A stretch of DNA of 64,000 bases from Staphylococcus pseudoxylosus (GCF_003697915.1 NZ_RCVN01000002.1:178116-242115); one strand, 5' to 3'. Positions 47,768-57,699 are shown, counted from the stretch's first letter. Program-made: numbers and translations. Notes: generated by a model from the sequence alone, not told the origin.

Positions 47768-48589
47768 GTGAATTACAACCTAGTTATTTATAAACAACAT
47801 GACAAACTAAACTATTTAAATACACCTAACTTCGCGAATTTATATTTAGTTATCGCAGGTGAAGTCTCTTTTCAAAAATTGGCTTCAACGTATACGTTCC
47901 AACAAGGTGAAGTTTTTATAGTTTATGACTTCGAAGAAAATTTAATAATTAGTAGGCAAGCTATCATTGCTTGTATTTCTGTAAACAACATCACCTATCA
48001 CCGTTTTTCATTAGTGTACAGAGAAGGTGCTTCAGACAATTATCCACCTCCAAAAGTAATAACTGAAACTTATATTGAGACATTAAAGGCAATTCTAGAG
48101 GAGGATTTTTTCAATGCGGATATTGGAGTGATAAAACTTATTAATTACCTTAATCATTCAAAAGATAATTTGTATGTGAATATGTCATATTCAAACAAAC
48201 TAATTAAAAATGTAGTCGAGTATATCAATAAAAATTATAAAAAACCTTTAACTTTATCTTACATTTCAAAGAAGTTTTACGTTAACAGTAGTTATCTCTC
48301 ACGTGAATTTTCAAAGAAAATGAATATATCTTTATTAAAGTATATAAAAAAAGTGAAGATTTACAGTTTATCGAGGGAGCTTTTATTACATGGTAATTGG
48401 GAATCTACCTGGAGAGAGTATGGATTTCGTTCTTACAATACTTATTTGCGTGATTTTAAAAATATAATGCACATGTCACCTAAAGAATTTATCAATCAAA
48501 ATCCTATTAATCAAGTGAACGAAAGAATCGAGCAGCATGAGTTATATAAATATTTACAACAAATATTAGATTTAATAAAATCCGAATGA
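47768..48589 (+). CDS. AraC-family transcriptional regulator
   Basis: A 273-residue regulator. The N-terminal 100 residues look like a small cupin-type sensor (LYLVIAGEVSFQ, YTFQQGEVFIVY). The C-terminal double helix-turn-helix spans about 165-262, with LTLSYISKKFYVNSSYLSREFSKK (core YISKKFYVNSSYLSREF) and the second motif TWREYGFRSYNTYLRDFKN followed by MSPKEF. The start is GTG with GGAGGGAG just before it. The target is unknown; the divergent small peptide and AEC transporter are candidates by position. Confidence 0.85.
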   Translation: MNYNLVIYKQHDKLNYLNTPNFANLYLVIAGEVSFQKLASTYTFQQGEVFIVYDFEENLIISRQAIIACISVNNITYHRFSLVYREGASDNYPPPKVITETYIETLKAILEEDFFNADIGVIKLINYLNHSKDNLYVNMSYSNKLIKNVVEYINKNYKKPLTLSYISKKFYVNSSYLSREFSKKMNISLLKYIKKVKIYSLSRELLLHGNWESTWREYGFRSYNTYLRDFKNIMHMSPKEFINQNPINQVNERIEQHELYKYLQQILDLIKSE

Positions 48590-48612
48590 TTTTACATCAT
48601 TATTTGTATATG

Positions 48613-48657
48613 AAAAACACCAAGTACCTCATACATTAAGGGCGACTTGGTGTTTAA
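48613..48657 (+). terminator. terminator of the AraC-type gene
   Basis: AAACACCAAGT (48615-48625) pairs with ACTTGGTGTTT (48645-48655). The 19-nt loop and A/T flanks allow use in both directions, including for the converging DUF4064 gene. Confidence 0.75.
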
Positions 48658-48680
48658 AATTATGTTATTACATTTGTTAT

Positions 48681-49247
48681 TTAGTATTTATATTTGTTCT
48701 CTTCATCTGATTTTGTATATTCATCTTTGATAGCTTCTTTTTCATTTTCTTTTTGTTCTTCTGATAAAACAAACGAATTATTGTGTTCTTTAACTTGTGA
48801 ACCATCTTTAATATATGGATTTACGTCCTCATCATTATCTTTACTATAAATAGGTGCTTTGGGTTTTCTCACTAATAGCATGATACCAGCAACAATCCAC
48901 AGCACAGCATTAATCCAATTACCTAATAAAGAAATTACACCTGCTATAATTAGTAAAACGCCTGCTACTTTAGCTTTTTTACCAATTAAGAATGCTGCTA
49001 TCAATGCGATAATTAAAATTACAATACCTATTACTAAACCTGCAGTTACAAGTCCGCTTAGTGTACTAAAGAATGCATTAGCATCTTCATATGTAACGCT
49101 AGCCTCTTCTTGCATCATTTGATTAATAAAAGTATCTTTGAGCTCACTATTTCCAAACATCGGAATAAAAACAGCCAATATGATTACAGCAATTAATTGT
49201 AGCGCGATACCAATCCACGTTAGTACGCGTTCTGTTGTTCTTTTCAT
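48681..49247 (-). CDS. DUF4064 membrane protein
   Basis: A 188-residue protein with four spans (about residues 10-30, 62-88, 95-110, 112-128) and an acidic, charged C-terminal tail of 55 residues. The family is common in staphylococci and has no known function. AGGAGGAA precedes the ATG. Monocistronic by position. Confidence 0.8.
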   Translation of the reverse strand: MKRTTERVLTWIGIALQLIAVIILAVFIPMFGNSELKDTFINQMMQEEASVTYEDANAFFSTLSGLVTAGLVIGIVILIIALIAAFLIGKKAKVAGVLLIIAGVISLLGNWINAVLWIVAGIMLLVRKPKAPIYSKDNDEDVNPYIKDGSQVKEHNNSFVLSEEQKENEKEAIKDEYTKSDEENKYKY

Positions 49248-49490
49248 AACAATGTTCCTCCTATTTATAAAATTAAATTTATTAAAACAATAATATTTAC
49301 CAACATAATATAAAAAATACTTAATTACAATGTTAATTATACTAATTGCGAATATTTAAGTCTATATTTTATAGGTATTAGCCTTTCTTCTTATTATAAA
49401 TATTAGATAAAAAATTAAGAGAATCAGACCAAAAACTACTTGCTTAAAATGATTTCATTGTATTCATTCATTTTCGACAAGAAGTCTACA

Positions 49491-49538
49491 TAAAAAAATG
49501 GCCCGAAACATCACTATATGTCTCGGGTCATTTTTTGT
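49491..49538 (-). terminator. terminator of the yhgE-marR operon
   Basis: An 18-bp A/T-flanked stem, AAAAAATGGCCCGAAACA (49493-49510) with 49519-49536, with one or two G-U pairs. It begins 4 bp past the marR stop. Confidence 0.88.
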
Positions 49539-49541
49539 AAT

Positions 49542-49994
49542 TTATTTGTGTTCTCTAAAAGCATTATCAATATGTGTAAGTTGATCTACGAAATGATGAA
49601 CTTCTTCGGCTGTAAATTTATTTCCAAGGCGATCTTTCACTGCTTCTGTCATAACAGCTGTTGCTTTCTTCAAAAATGCTTCACCTTCATCACTCAATTT
49701 AATGAGTTTGATACGTTTATTATCTGAATACGCACGTTGCACATAGCCCATATCTTCTAATTTCGCTATACGCTTTGATGCTGCCGTTTTAAAAATATTT
49801 TGTAAACCAGCTAATTCATTAATCGTTACTTTGCCCTCAGTTTTTATAATTCTCATTGCCTCAATCTGTTCTCTTGAAAGCAAATTACTCAGCCCGGTCT
49901 CCTTAACGATATCCACAATCTCTTTATTTAAATGCAACATTACTATTTGAAACTTAATAATCGCTTCTTCAATTGTCTTATCTACATTTTCCAA
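49542..49994 (-). CDS. MarR-family transcriptional regulator
   Basis: About 150 residues with the MarR winged helix at residues 45-105 (LLSREQIEAMRIIKTEGKVTINELAGLQNIF, core INELAGLQNIFKTAASKRIAKLE; wing NKRIKLIKLSDEG). A GTG at 50003 is in frame but lies within the GGAGGTGG ribosome site; the TTG at 49994, 7 bp past it, fits better. It is 23 bp downstream of yhgE and so is co-expressed with it. A near-perfect inverted repeat at the operon promoter is its probable site. Confidence 0.85.
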   Translation of the reverse strand: MENVDKTIEEAIIKFQIVMLHLNKEIVDIVKETGLSNLLSREQIEAMRIIKTEGKVTINELAGLQNIFKTAASKRIAKLEDMGYVQRAYSDNKRIKLIKLSDEGEAFLKKATAVMTEAVKDRLGNKFTAEEVHHFVDQLTHIDNAFREHK

Positions 49995-50016
49995 ATAAGC
50001 CACCTCCGAATAACAC

Positions 50017-51450
50017 TTATTTAAACTCTATTGAGAATGGTACTCTTTGTCTTTTGTTAAACCATAATATAACTATATATTGTAAAATCATCATTACTAC
50101 AATAATACCAATGAGTAAGGCTACCACAAAACCAAAGTTAAAATGTCCTGCATGAGTAAAGATTGCTTCTCTATAACCTTGTATTGCGTATGACATTGGT
50201 GAGAATGGGTGAATCCATCTGAAGAATTGTGCAGATAATTCTATTGGGAACATCCCTTCACTTGAACTTAACTGCAGTATCAGTAAGACCATTGATATAA
50301 AGAGTCCTATTCTATCTAGCAATAGGCTCAAGAATGTTGTAATGGTAATTGCTGCGATGGCCCACAATAATCCTACCAAGATAAATTTACCGATATTATC
50401 GATAGACATATTCAGTGCAAATATCGCCCAACTACTCATTAAAAGTGCTGATATTGTACCTTGTACAAGATACAATAATAGTTTGCCAAATGCTTGTTTA
50501 ATCGATGTTATCTCTTTACTTAATACTTTTCTTAAAGGATAAATTGCGCTAAATGAAACTGCGCCTACAAATAAACTAACACTTGCCATATATGGGACAA
50601 TTGTTTCACCATACTTATCAGCTTCTGTAGCGTTATTCTCATCCACTTTCGTCACATTATTTAGAGCTTTTTCATTATCTCCTTCAAATGCGACACCCTC
50701 TTGTTGAGAAACTGATTGGTCAATTTTTTCTTTTAATTGATTATTATTTTGTTGTAATTGAGTTAAACCATCTGTAACTTGTTGATTTCCTGAAATCAAT
50801 TGTTGTGCAGGCTGTCCTACTGCAGGTTCTAACTGTTTCAAACCGTCTGTAACTTGTTGATTTCCATCAATAAGTTGAGATTCAGCATCTGACATTTCTC
50901 CTAAAGCTTCAGAAGTATCTTGGAAACCAGATTTTGATTTTTTGGCGCTATCAAATAATTGGTCTAAATAATTTGAACGAATATTGTCTTTGATTGAATC
51001 TGTCACTGTATTAATTGCTTTCTGAGCTGATTGACTACCAGTGTAACTTGATCCTGGATTTACTTGTGTTTCTAAATTTATTTTTTTAGGATTTTTATCT
51101 AATAATGTTGTTGCGTTACTTGATGCATCTTTAGGGATAATAATTGTACCAACGCTTTTCCCTCTTTCAAGTTGGTCATATGCTTCTTTTTTGGAAACCT
51201 CTTGGAAGTCAAATTTATCATTATCTTTTAATTTATCGACTACATCATCACCGATTGTAACTTTTTCATCATTCAATTTTGCAGTCTTGTCTTGGTTAAC
51301 AATGGAAATCTTTAATTGATCTGTCTTATCATATGGGCTCCACATTGAACCTACAAATAATGCTACATATAGCAATGGGATAGCTGCGATTGCTATAAGC
51401 GCTATTATTAACATTTTGTTTCTAAAAATAAATTTAAATTCATTAAACAT
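50017..51450 (-). CDS. YhgE/Pip-type ABC-2 membrane protein
   Basis: A 477-residue protein: one N-terminal span (about 11-33), a large extracellular domain to about 280 with two repeated GNQQVTDGLxQL segments and heptad-like coiled coil, then five spans in the C-terminal third. This is the YhgE/Pip layout (relatives include EsaA and phage-infection protein). No ATPase gene accompanies it. Control by MarR suggests export or tolerance of a toxic compound or fatty acid. AAGGAAGG precedes the ATG. Confidence 0.83.
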   Translation of the reverse strand: MFNEFKFIFRNKMLIIALIAIAAIPLLYVALFVGSMWSPYDKTDQLKISIVNQDKTAKLNDEKVTIGDDVVDKLKDNDKFDFQEVSKKEAYDQLERGKSVGTIIIPKDASSNATTLLDKNPKKINLETQVNPGSSYTGSQSAQKAINTVTDSIKDNIRSNYLDQLFDSAKKSKSGFQDTSEALGEMSDAESQLIDGNQQVTDGLKQLEPAVGQPAQQLISGNQQVTDGLTQLQQNNNQLKEKIDQSVSQQEGVAFEGDNEKALNNVTKVDENNATEADKYGETIVPYMASVSLFVGAVSFSAIYPLRKVLSKEITSIKQAFGKLLLYLVQGTISALLMSSWAIFALNMSIDNIGKFILVGLLWAIAAITITTFLSLLLDRIGLFISMVLLILQLSSSEGMFPIELSAQFFRWIHPFSPMSYAIQGYREAIFTHAGHFNFGFVVALLIGIIVVMMILQYIVILWFNKRQRVPFSIEFK

Positions 51451-51476
51451 CTTTTCTTACCTTCCTTTTTTAAATT

Positions 51477-51491
51477 GTACACTGTGTGTAC
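51477..51491. promoter_or_regulatory. MarR-type operator on the yhgE-marR promoter
   Basis: GTACAC-TGT-GTGTAC is a perfect 6-bp inverted repeat. It overlaps a minus-strand TACAAT -10 box about 30 bp before the yhgE start. A lone AGTACAC half site lies near 51580. Confidence 0.65.
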
Positions 51492-52025
51492 TATTAGAAC
51501 TTTAAAAACCGAAACATGCTAGAGTGCTTATTCCGGGGCGTTTATAGCTATTCAAATTTTTGGGGATATATAAATCTTCAAAACAGTACACCCCTTATAC
51601 ATTTTTATATCATACTCGCTTCAAAATCAGTTGTCAACCGAAGTTATTATAATTAGATAAATTCTATTATTGTAAAATCAATAAACATATTATATAGAAT
51701 TTATTTTCATTATATAACAATCTATTGTAAATTAATTTGAACTTAAGCTTAGTCATTTAAATTGTCGTCATTAAAATGAAATCATAATTTTATAAACTTA
51801 CTTAAATTCATTATTAAAGTGTGACGTATATTAATCAATCTATGCTCACTCAATATGCTACGTCTATAACTTAAATTTATATTTTCCACTTTATAATATA
51901 TAATTGATTATAGAATAAAGTTGCTTATATCGTTTGCCAACAGCCAATACTCACATTACACTATGTTACACTTGGTAATATTAACTGAACTTCCCCTGTC
52001 CAAATTAGATAAGAGGTAATAATAA
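51492..52025. other. AT-rich gap between yhgE and xylR
   Basis: About 530 bp without a supported ORF. The right end holds the AGAGGT ribosome site of xylR. I see no xylO-like or cre-like element here, so xylR is probably not autoregulated through such sites. Confidence 0.4.
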
Positions 52026-53177
52026 ATGGAAAATAATTTTATAATAAATGAAAATGAGAAGCGTGTATTAAAACAAATATTCAATAACAGTAATATTTCA
52101 CGAACACAAATATCGAAGAATTTAGAACTTAATAAAGCTACTATTTCTAACATTCTGAACAACTTAAAACACAAGCGTTTAGTTAATGAAGTAGGAGAAG
52201 GTAATAGTACTAAAAGTGGTGGACGTAAGCCTATTTTACTCGAAATCAACCAAAAATATGGCTACTATATTTCCATGGATTTAACATATGATTCTGTTGA
52301 ATTAATGTACAACTACTTTGATGCCACTATATTAAAGCAAGATTCCTACGAATTAAAAGATAAGAATGTAAGCAGCATATTACAAATTTTAGAATCTAAT
52401 ATAAATGTGTCAGAAAGATATGATACGTTACATGGGTTACTTGGTATATCTATATCCATACATGGTATCGTCGACGATGAGCAAAACATTATCAACCTTC
52501 CTTTTCATAAAAATAAACGCAGTACATTTACTGATGAATTAAAGTCATTCACAAATGTTCCTGTCGTTATAGAAAATGAAGCAAATTTATCAGCGCTATA
52601 TGAAAAAAGTCTATATATAAATTCAAACATAAATAATTTGATTACTTTAAGTATTCACAAAGGCATAGGCGCTGGCATCATAATAAATAAAAAGCTTTAT
52701 CGTGGCTCAAACGGAGAGGCTGGAGAGATCGGTAAGACATTGGTTTCGGAATCTATAAATGATAACGACAACAAATATTATAAAATCGAAGATATATGCT
52801 CTCAAGATGCTTTAATACAGAAAATAAATAATAGGTTGGGCGTCACACTTACATTTACAGAACTGATTCAATATTATAATGAGGGAAATTCCATTGTTGC
52901 TCGAGAAATTGAACAATTTATAAACAAAATGGCAGTTCTGATTCACAATTTGAACACACAATTTAATCCAGACGCTATTTACATTAACTGTCCTTTAATT
53001 AATGAATTACCTAATATTTTAGATGAAATTAAAAAACAATTCTCCTATTTTTCTCAAGCTAGTCCAATTCAAATACATCTAACCACTAATGTAAAACAGG
53101 CTACTTTGTTGGGGGGCACCCTAGCAATAATGCAAAAAACATTAAATATAAATAACATTCAAATGAACATTAAATAA
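52026..53177 (+). CDS. xylR: xylose operon repressor XylR (ROK family)
   Basis: A 383-residue repressor. The N-terminal winged helix (about 10-70) has SNISRTQISKNLELNKATISNILNNL (core ISRTQISKNLELNKATIS). The ROK domain follows with YISMDLTYDSVEL, VVIENEANLSAL, SIHKGIGAGIIINKKLYRG and GEAGEIGK. The zinc-type cysteines of sugar-kinase ROK proteins are absent, as usual for XylR. AGAGGT precedes the ATG. Two terminators separate it from xylA, so it is its own unit, and xylose would release it from xylO. Confidence 0.93.
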   Translation: MENNFIINENEKRVLKQIFNNSNISRTQISKNLELNKATISNILNNLKHKRLVNEVGEGNSTKSGGRKPILLEINQKYGYYISMDLTYDSVELMYNYFDATILKQDSYELKDKNVSSILQILESNINVSERYDTLHGLLGISISIHGIVDDEQNIINLPFHKNKRSTFTDELKSFTNVPVVIENEANLSALYEKSLYINSNINNLITLSIHKGIGAGIIINKKLYRGSNGEAGEIGKTLVSESINDNDNKYYKIEDICSQDALIQKINNRLGVTLTFTELIQYYNEGNSIVAREIEQFINKMAVLIHNLNTQFNPDAIYINCPLINELPNILDEIKKQFSYFSQASPIQIHLTTNVKQATLLGGTLAIMQKTLNINNIQMNIK

Positions 53178-53183
53178 TCGCAG

Positions 53184-53219
53184 CAGTCCGAGGTATAAAG
53201 TAGATGTCTCGGACTGTTT
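53184..53219 (+). terminator. terminator of xylR
   Basis: CAGTCCGAG (53184-53192) pairs with CTCGGACTG (53208-53216), followed by TTTATTG. Confidence 0.8.
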
Positions 53220-53233
53220 ATTGTTCCTTACTT

Positions 53234-53288
53234 GAGTGGGCTAACGAAATCTTTCAAGCTAAATTGATTTCTGTCCCACTCTTTTTTT
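53234..53288 (+). repeat. staphylococcal intergenic stem-loop repeat, also terminator-like
   Basis: GAGTGGG (53234-53240) pairs with CCCACTC (53275-53281), with an inner GAAATC/GATTTC pairing and a T7 run. It is the dispersed 'GATTTCTGTCCCACTC' repeat of staphylococci, similar to 37598-37645, and insulates xylA from xylR. Confidence 0.7.
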
Positions 53289-53294
53289 ATTTTT

Positions 53295-53331
53295 AGAAAG
53301 CGTTTACAAAAAATAAACGATGTGCTATATT
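53295..53331 (+). promoter_or_regulatory. xylA promoter with cre on the -35
   Basis: -35 TTTACA (53303-53308), 17-bp spacer, -10 TATATT (53326-53331). The cre-like AGAAAGCGTTTACA (53295-53308) differs from consensus only at its first base and covers the -35 box, so CcpA would block polymerase. Confidence 0.85.
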
Positions 53332-53341
53332 ACCTCTAAAG

Positions 53342-53370
53342 TTAGTTTGTTTATTAAATTAACCAACTAA
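53342..53370. promoter_or_regulatory. xylO operator
   Basis: TTAGTTTGTT (53342-53351) faces AACCAACTAA (53361-53370), a 10-bp inverted repeat with one mismatch and a 9-bp AT centre. It lies just past the expected start point of xylA transcription. It resembles XylR sites known in Bacillus and S. xylosus. Confidence 0.85.
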
Positions 53371-53387
53371 AATGTAGGAGGAATATT

Positions 53388-54710
53388 ATGTCTTATTTTG
53401 ATATTAATAAAGTAAATTACGAAGGTCCTAAGTCAAATAACGCTTTTAGTTTTAAGTATTACAATCCCGAAGAAAAATTGGGTAATCACTCCATGTCAGA
53501 ACTTTTAAGATTTAGTGTCGCTTATTGGCACACATTCACTGCTGACCTTTCCGATCCATTCGGTGTAGGTGCTGCAGAACGTGACTGGGATTCATTAGAT
53601 GAGATGGAAAAAGCAAAAGCAAGAGTAGAAGCAATTTTTGAATTTATGGAAAAAACACGTATAGATTACTTTTGTTTTCACGATGTAGACATTGCTCCAG
53701 AAGGTGCATCTTTAAAAGAATCTAATGAAAATTTAGATGTCATTGTAGAACTTATTAAAGAAAAAATGGATCAAACCGGTAAGAAATTACTTTGGAATAC
53801 AACCAACAACTTTACTCACGAGCGTTTTGTTCATGGTGCAGCCACGTCTTCAAATGCTGAAGTATTTGCATATGCAGCTGCAAAAGTTAAAAAATCATTA
53901 GAAATTGCTAAAAAACTTGGTTCCGAAAACTTTGTTTTTTGGGGAGGTCGTGAAGGCTATGAAAGTTTATTAAATACTAATATGAAATTAGAGTTAGATA
54001 ACTTAGCTACTTTCTTTAAAATGGCAAAAAGTTACGCAGATGAAATCGGCTATACAGGACAATTTTTAATAGAACCAAAACCTAAAGAACCTACCACACA
54101 TCAATATGATACCGATGTTGCAACAGCACACGCTTTCTTACAAAAATATGATTTAGATAAAGACTTTAAATTTAATATTGAAGCTAACCACGCGACACTT
54201 GCTGGCCATACATTCCAACACGAATTAAGATATGCACGTGATAATAATATGTTGGGTTCCGTAGATGCTAACCAAGGACATCCCCTTTTAGGATGGGATA
54301 CAGATGAATTTCCAACTGATGTATATGATACTACGTTAGCAATGTACGAAATACTTAAAAATGGTGGGTTGGCGCCAGGCGGATTAAACTTTGATGCTAA
54401 ACCTAGAAGAACATCATTTAAACAAGAAGACTTAATTTTAACTCACATTGCAGGTATGGATACTTTCGCATTAGGTCTACGTGTTGCTCATAAGATGATT
54501 GAAGATAATTTCTTTGAAAATATTATGGATGAAAAATATAAATCATTTAATGAAGGCATTGGTAAGAAAATAGTTGAAGGAAAGACTTCATTTAATGAAT
54601 TAGAAGATTATGCTTTCAACATTAATACAATTAATAATGCTTCTGATCATTTAGAAGTCATTAAATCACAAATTAATCAATATATCTTAAATATTAATAA
54701 TAAGGATTGA
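53388..54710 (+). CDS. xylA: xylose isomerase
   Basis: A 440-residue TIM-barrel metal enzyme converting D-xylose to D-xylulose. Family motifs: [13 protein letters not shown] (catalytic His and Asp near 101-104), [30 protein letters not shown] (Glu/Lys), [18 protein letters not shown] (core [10 protein letters not shown]), [18 protein letters not shown] (metal Asp) and [11 protein letters not shown]. The long class II form. GGAGGA precedes the ATG. First gene of xylA-xylB-porter, under xylO and cre. Confidence 0.97.
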   Translation: MSYFDINKVNYEGPKSNNAFSFKYYNPEEKLGNHSMSELLRFSVAYWHTFTADLSDPFGVGAAERDWDSLDEMEKAKARVEAIFEFMEKTRIDYFCFHDVDIAPEGASLKESNENLDVIVELIKEKMDQTGKKLLWNTTNNFTHERFVHGAATSSNAEVFAYAAAKVKKSLEIAKKLGSENFVFWGGREGYESLLNTNMKLELDNLATFFKMAKSYADEIGYTGQFLIEPKPKEPTTHQYDTDVATAHAFLQKYDLDKDFKFNIEANHATLAGHTFQHELRYARDNNMLGSVDANQGHPLLGWDTDEFPTDVYDTTLAMYEILKNGGLAPGGLNFDAKPRRTSFKQEDLILTHIAGMDTFALGLRVAHKMIEDNFFENIMDEKYKSFNEGIGKKIVEGKTSFNELEDYAFNINTINNASDHLEVIKSQINQYILNINNKD

Positions 54711-54715
54711 TAAAA

Positions 54716-56206
54716 ATGCCCTATGTAATTGGTATAGATATTGGCACGAGTGCTTTAAAAACGCTTGTAGTAAATAAAAGTGGTGACGTTGTAGAATCTT
54801 ACAGCGTCTCTTATAATACGGAACATCCTAAGTCAGGATACAGCGAAATTGATCCTGAAATTTGGTATGAAGCAACGTTAGAGAGTCTAAAACATATATT
54901 AAATCATTATACGCAAAATGATATTACTGGTATCAGTTTTTCTGGTCAAATGCACGGTCTAGTAGTCATTGATCAAGAAGGCACTCCAATTAGACCAGCT
55001 ATTTTATGGAATGATACAAGAACATCTCAAGAAGTTGAAGACATTAAACAAAAGCTAAGCCTTAATTCGTTATTAGAATTAACACAAAACACAGTGTTAG
55101 AAGGCTTCACCTTACCTAAGCTTATGTGGTTAAAGAATAATGAGCAAAACAACTACAAGCGTATCGCTAAGTTTATGCTCCCTAAAGACTACATCGTGTA
55201 TAAATTGACAGGTAATGTTTACACAGAACCTTCAGATGCTGCAGGTACAATTATGTTTAGCGTAAAAGATGAAAATTGGTCCACAGAATTATTACATCGC
55301 TTAAACATTGATCCATCCATTTGTCCAGAAGTCATTGCTTCACATCAAAAAAGTGGCCAATTAACTGAAAAAGTAAAAAATATTTTAGGTATTGATTGGA
55401 ACATTAACGTGTACCAAGGTGGCGCAGATAATGCTTGTGGTGCCTTAGGTTCAGGTATTACCGACGAACAAAAGCAACTTGTCAGTATCGGAACTTCAGG
55501 CGTCGCATTGTCTATAGAAAATCGTATTGATTATGAAAATGATGGAAGCGTACATTACTTTAATCATTGTGTTCCAAATCAAAAATACATTATGGGCGTG
55601 ACTTTATCTGCTGGATATAGCCTGGAATGGCTTAAGCATCTTATCTCTCCTGATGAAAATTTCACTACTTTCTTAAAAGAGATTAATCACTCAGAGGTTG
55701 GTGCTAATGGATTAATGTACACGCCTTATTTATTAGGTGAACGTACACCACACAATGATGCTTCAGTACGAGGTAGTTTCATCGGTTTAGATGCAAATAC
55801 AACACCGCTCGATATGAAACGTGCTGTTCTAGAAGGCATTACTTACTCTATTAATGAAAGTATTCAAATTATGAAAAACAACGCTATTAACATGACTGAA
55901 ATTGTATCAATCGGTGGTGGAGCTAAAAATAATCAATGGTTGCAAATTCAGGCAGATATTTTCGATACAACTATTTCTACACGAACAGAAGAACAAGGTC
56001 CAGCTTATGGTGCAGCAATGTTAGCCGCTATGGGAGAACAATGGTTTAATACTTTCAATGACATGAGCGAAGCATGGATAGCATACCATCAAAAAGTATA
56101 TCCCATTGAAGCAAACACAAAATCTTATCAAGACTTATTTAATATATATAAAACAATTTATGACGCTACGCAGCCAGCAACTCAAAAACTTAATAAATTT
56201 AAGTGA
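54716..56206 (+). CDS. xylB: xylulokinase
   Basis: A 496-residue FGGY kinase making D-xylulose 5-phosphate. Motifs are YVIGIDIGTSALKTLV, SFSGQMHGLVVID, ILWNDTRT, GGADNACGALGSG (Asp base) and GERTPHNDASVRGSF. A TTG at 54707 is in frame but overlaps the AAGGA ribosome site; the ATG at 54716, 9 bp past it, is chosen and lies 5 bp after the xylA stop. Co-transcribed with xylA. Confidence 0.95.
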   Translation: MPYVIGIDIGTSALKTLVVNKSGDVVESYSVSYNTEHPKSGYSEIDPEIWYEATLESLKHILNHYTQNDITGISFSGQMHGLVVIDQEGTPIRPAILWNDTRTSQEVEDIKQKLSLNSLLELTQNTVLEGFTLPKLMWLKNNEQNNYKRIAKFMLPKDYIVYKLTGNVYTEPSDAAGTIMFSVKDENWSTELLHRLNIDPSICPEVIASHQKSGQLTEKVKNILGIDWNINVYQGGADNACGALGSGITDEQKQLVSIGTSGVALSIENRIDYENDGSVHYFNHCVPNQKYIMGVTLSAGYSLEWLKHLISPDENFTTFLKEINHSEVGANGLMYTPYLLGERTPHNDASVRGSFIGLDANTTPLDMKRAVLEGITYSINESIQIMKNNAINMTEIVSIGGGAKNNQWLQIQADIFDTTISTRTEEQGPAYGAAMLAAMGEQWFNTFNDMSEAWIAYHQKVYPIEANTKSYQDLFNIYKTIYDATQPATQKLNKFK

Positions 56207-56226
56207 TCTATCAAGGGGATGGATAT

Positions 56227-57699
56227 ATGTCAACTTATAATAATAAGAAATTTATTTTTAAAATAGCTTTAATCGCAACGCTCGGTGGTTTATTATTCGG
56301 CTATGACACAGCAGTTATTTCTGGAGCTGAACAATCTCTACAGCAATATTTAACGAAAGATTATGGCAGTTTCATTCATGGTATCACAGTTTCTAGTGCA
56401 CTAATCGGTTGTATTATTGGTGGTCTATTGTCTTCAAGTTTTTCAAGTCGCTTAGGTAGAAAAAAATCATTACAAGTAGCTGCTATCCTATTTATCGTTT
56501 CTGCAATTTTGTCAGGCTATCCCGAATTTTTATTTTTTGATTCAACTGGATCTAACCTTGGCCTACTCATTGCATTTAATCTATATCGTATTATTGGTGG
56601 TATCGGTGTAGGATTAGCTTCTGCAATTTCTCCTATGTACATTAGTGAAATAGCCCCTTCGTCAATTAGAGGTAAACTCGTTTCATGGAATCAATTTGCC
56701 ATTATATTCGGTATGTTAGTAGTATATTTTGTAAATTACGGTATTACATATGGCCAATCCCAAAGTTGGATTCAAGATATTGGATGGCGTTATATGTTTA
56801 TTACTGAAGCGATTCCCGCAATAGCATTTTTCTTTTTATTATTTTTAGTACCTGAAACACCTAGGTTCTTATCATTAAGTAATAAAAATACAGAAGCGCT
56901 CTCGGTTCTTAATAAAATTTATGCTTCAAAGAATCATGCTCAAAATGTACTAAATGACATTTTAGCTACTAAAAACAAGTTAACAGATGTGAAAGCCCCA
57001 CTTTTCAGTTTTGGTAAGACAGTTATTATAGTAGGTATTTTATTATCTGTTTTCCAACAATTTATTGGTATCAATGTTGCTTTATATTATGCACCTCGTA
57101 TTTTTGAAAATTTAGGTTCAGGTAGCAACACATCTATGATACAAACCGTTGTCATGGGCTTAGTAAACGTAATCTTCACAATCATTGCTATATTATATGT
57201 AGACAAATTTGGACGGAAACCTTTACTAATCATTGGATCAACTGGTATGGCAATCGGTATGATTGGTATGAGTGTCTTAGCTGCAAACGGTGCATTCGGT
57301 GTTATCACTTTAATATTTTTAGTACTTTATACTGCTTCATTTATGATGAGTTGGGGACCTATCATTTGGGTATTATTATCAGAAATATTCCCTAATAGAA
57401 TTAGAAGTAGTGCTATGGCAATAGCCGTGGCAGTTCAATGGTTAGCTAACTTTACAATTACTTCCACTTATCCCACTATGATGGATGTTAGCGGCGCCAT
57501 GACTTATGGTTTTTATGCACTGATGAGTATTTTATCAGGACTATTCGTTTGGAAATTCATTCCTGAAACCAAAGGTAAAACACTTGAAGAACTAGAGCGC
57601 GTTTGGAAAAAGGAAAGCGTGACGTCTGTTTCAAATCAAGATGACAAAGTTCAAAATAACTCAGAAAAAATTCAAAGTCAATCTAACTCAACAAACTAA
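56227..57699 (+). CDS. xylose:proton symporter, MFS sugar-porter family
   Basis: A 490-residue, 12-span sugar porter: LGGLLFGYDTAVISGAE at TM1, SRLGRKKSLQ, the PETPRFLSL loop, QQFIGINVALYYAPRIFE (core QQFIGINVALYYAP), DKFGRKPLLIIG and the end motif PETKGKTLEELE. It most resembles XylE/XylT-type symporters, and the operon context supports D-xylose. An earlier GTG is in frame, but GGGGATGG places the start at 56227. Last gene of the xylose operon, followed by a two-way terminator. Confidence 0.9.
   Translation: MSTYNNKKFIFKIALIATLGGLLFGYDTAVISGAEQSLQQYLTKDYGSFIHGITVSSALIGCIIGGLLSSSFSSRLGRKKSLQVAAILFIVSAILSGYPEFLFFDSTGSNLGLLIAFNLYRIIGGIGVGLASAISPMYISEIAPSSIRGKLVSWNQFAIIFGMLVVYFVNYGITYGQSQSWIQDIGWRYMFITEAIPAIAFFFLLFLVPETPRFLSLSNKNTEALSVLNKIYASKNHAQNVLNDILATKNKLTDVKAPLFSFGKTVIIVGILLSVFQQFIGINVALYYAPRIFENLGSGSNTSMIQTVVMGLVNVIFTIIAILYVDKFGRKPLLIIGSTGMAIGMIGMSVLAANGAFGVITLIFLVLYTASFMMSWGPIIWVLLSEIFPNRIRSSAMAIAVAVQWLANFTITSTYPTMMDVSGAMTYGFYALMSILSGLFVWKFIPETKGKTLEELERVWKKESVTSVSNQDDKVQNNSEKIQSQSNSTN

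Noticed and set aside
51956..52249. 97-codon minus-strand frame over the xylR start
   Set aside because: Shadow of xylR with no ribosome site.
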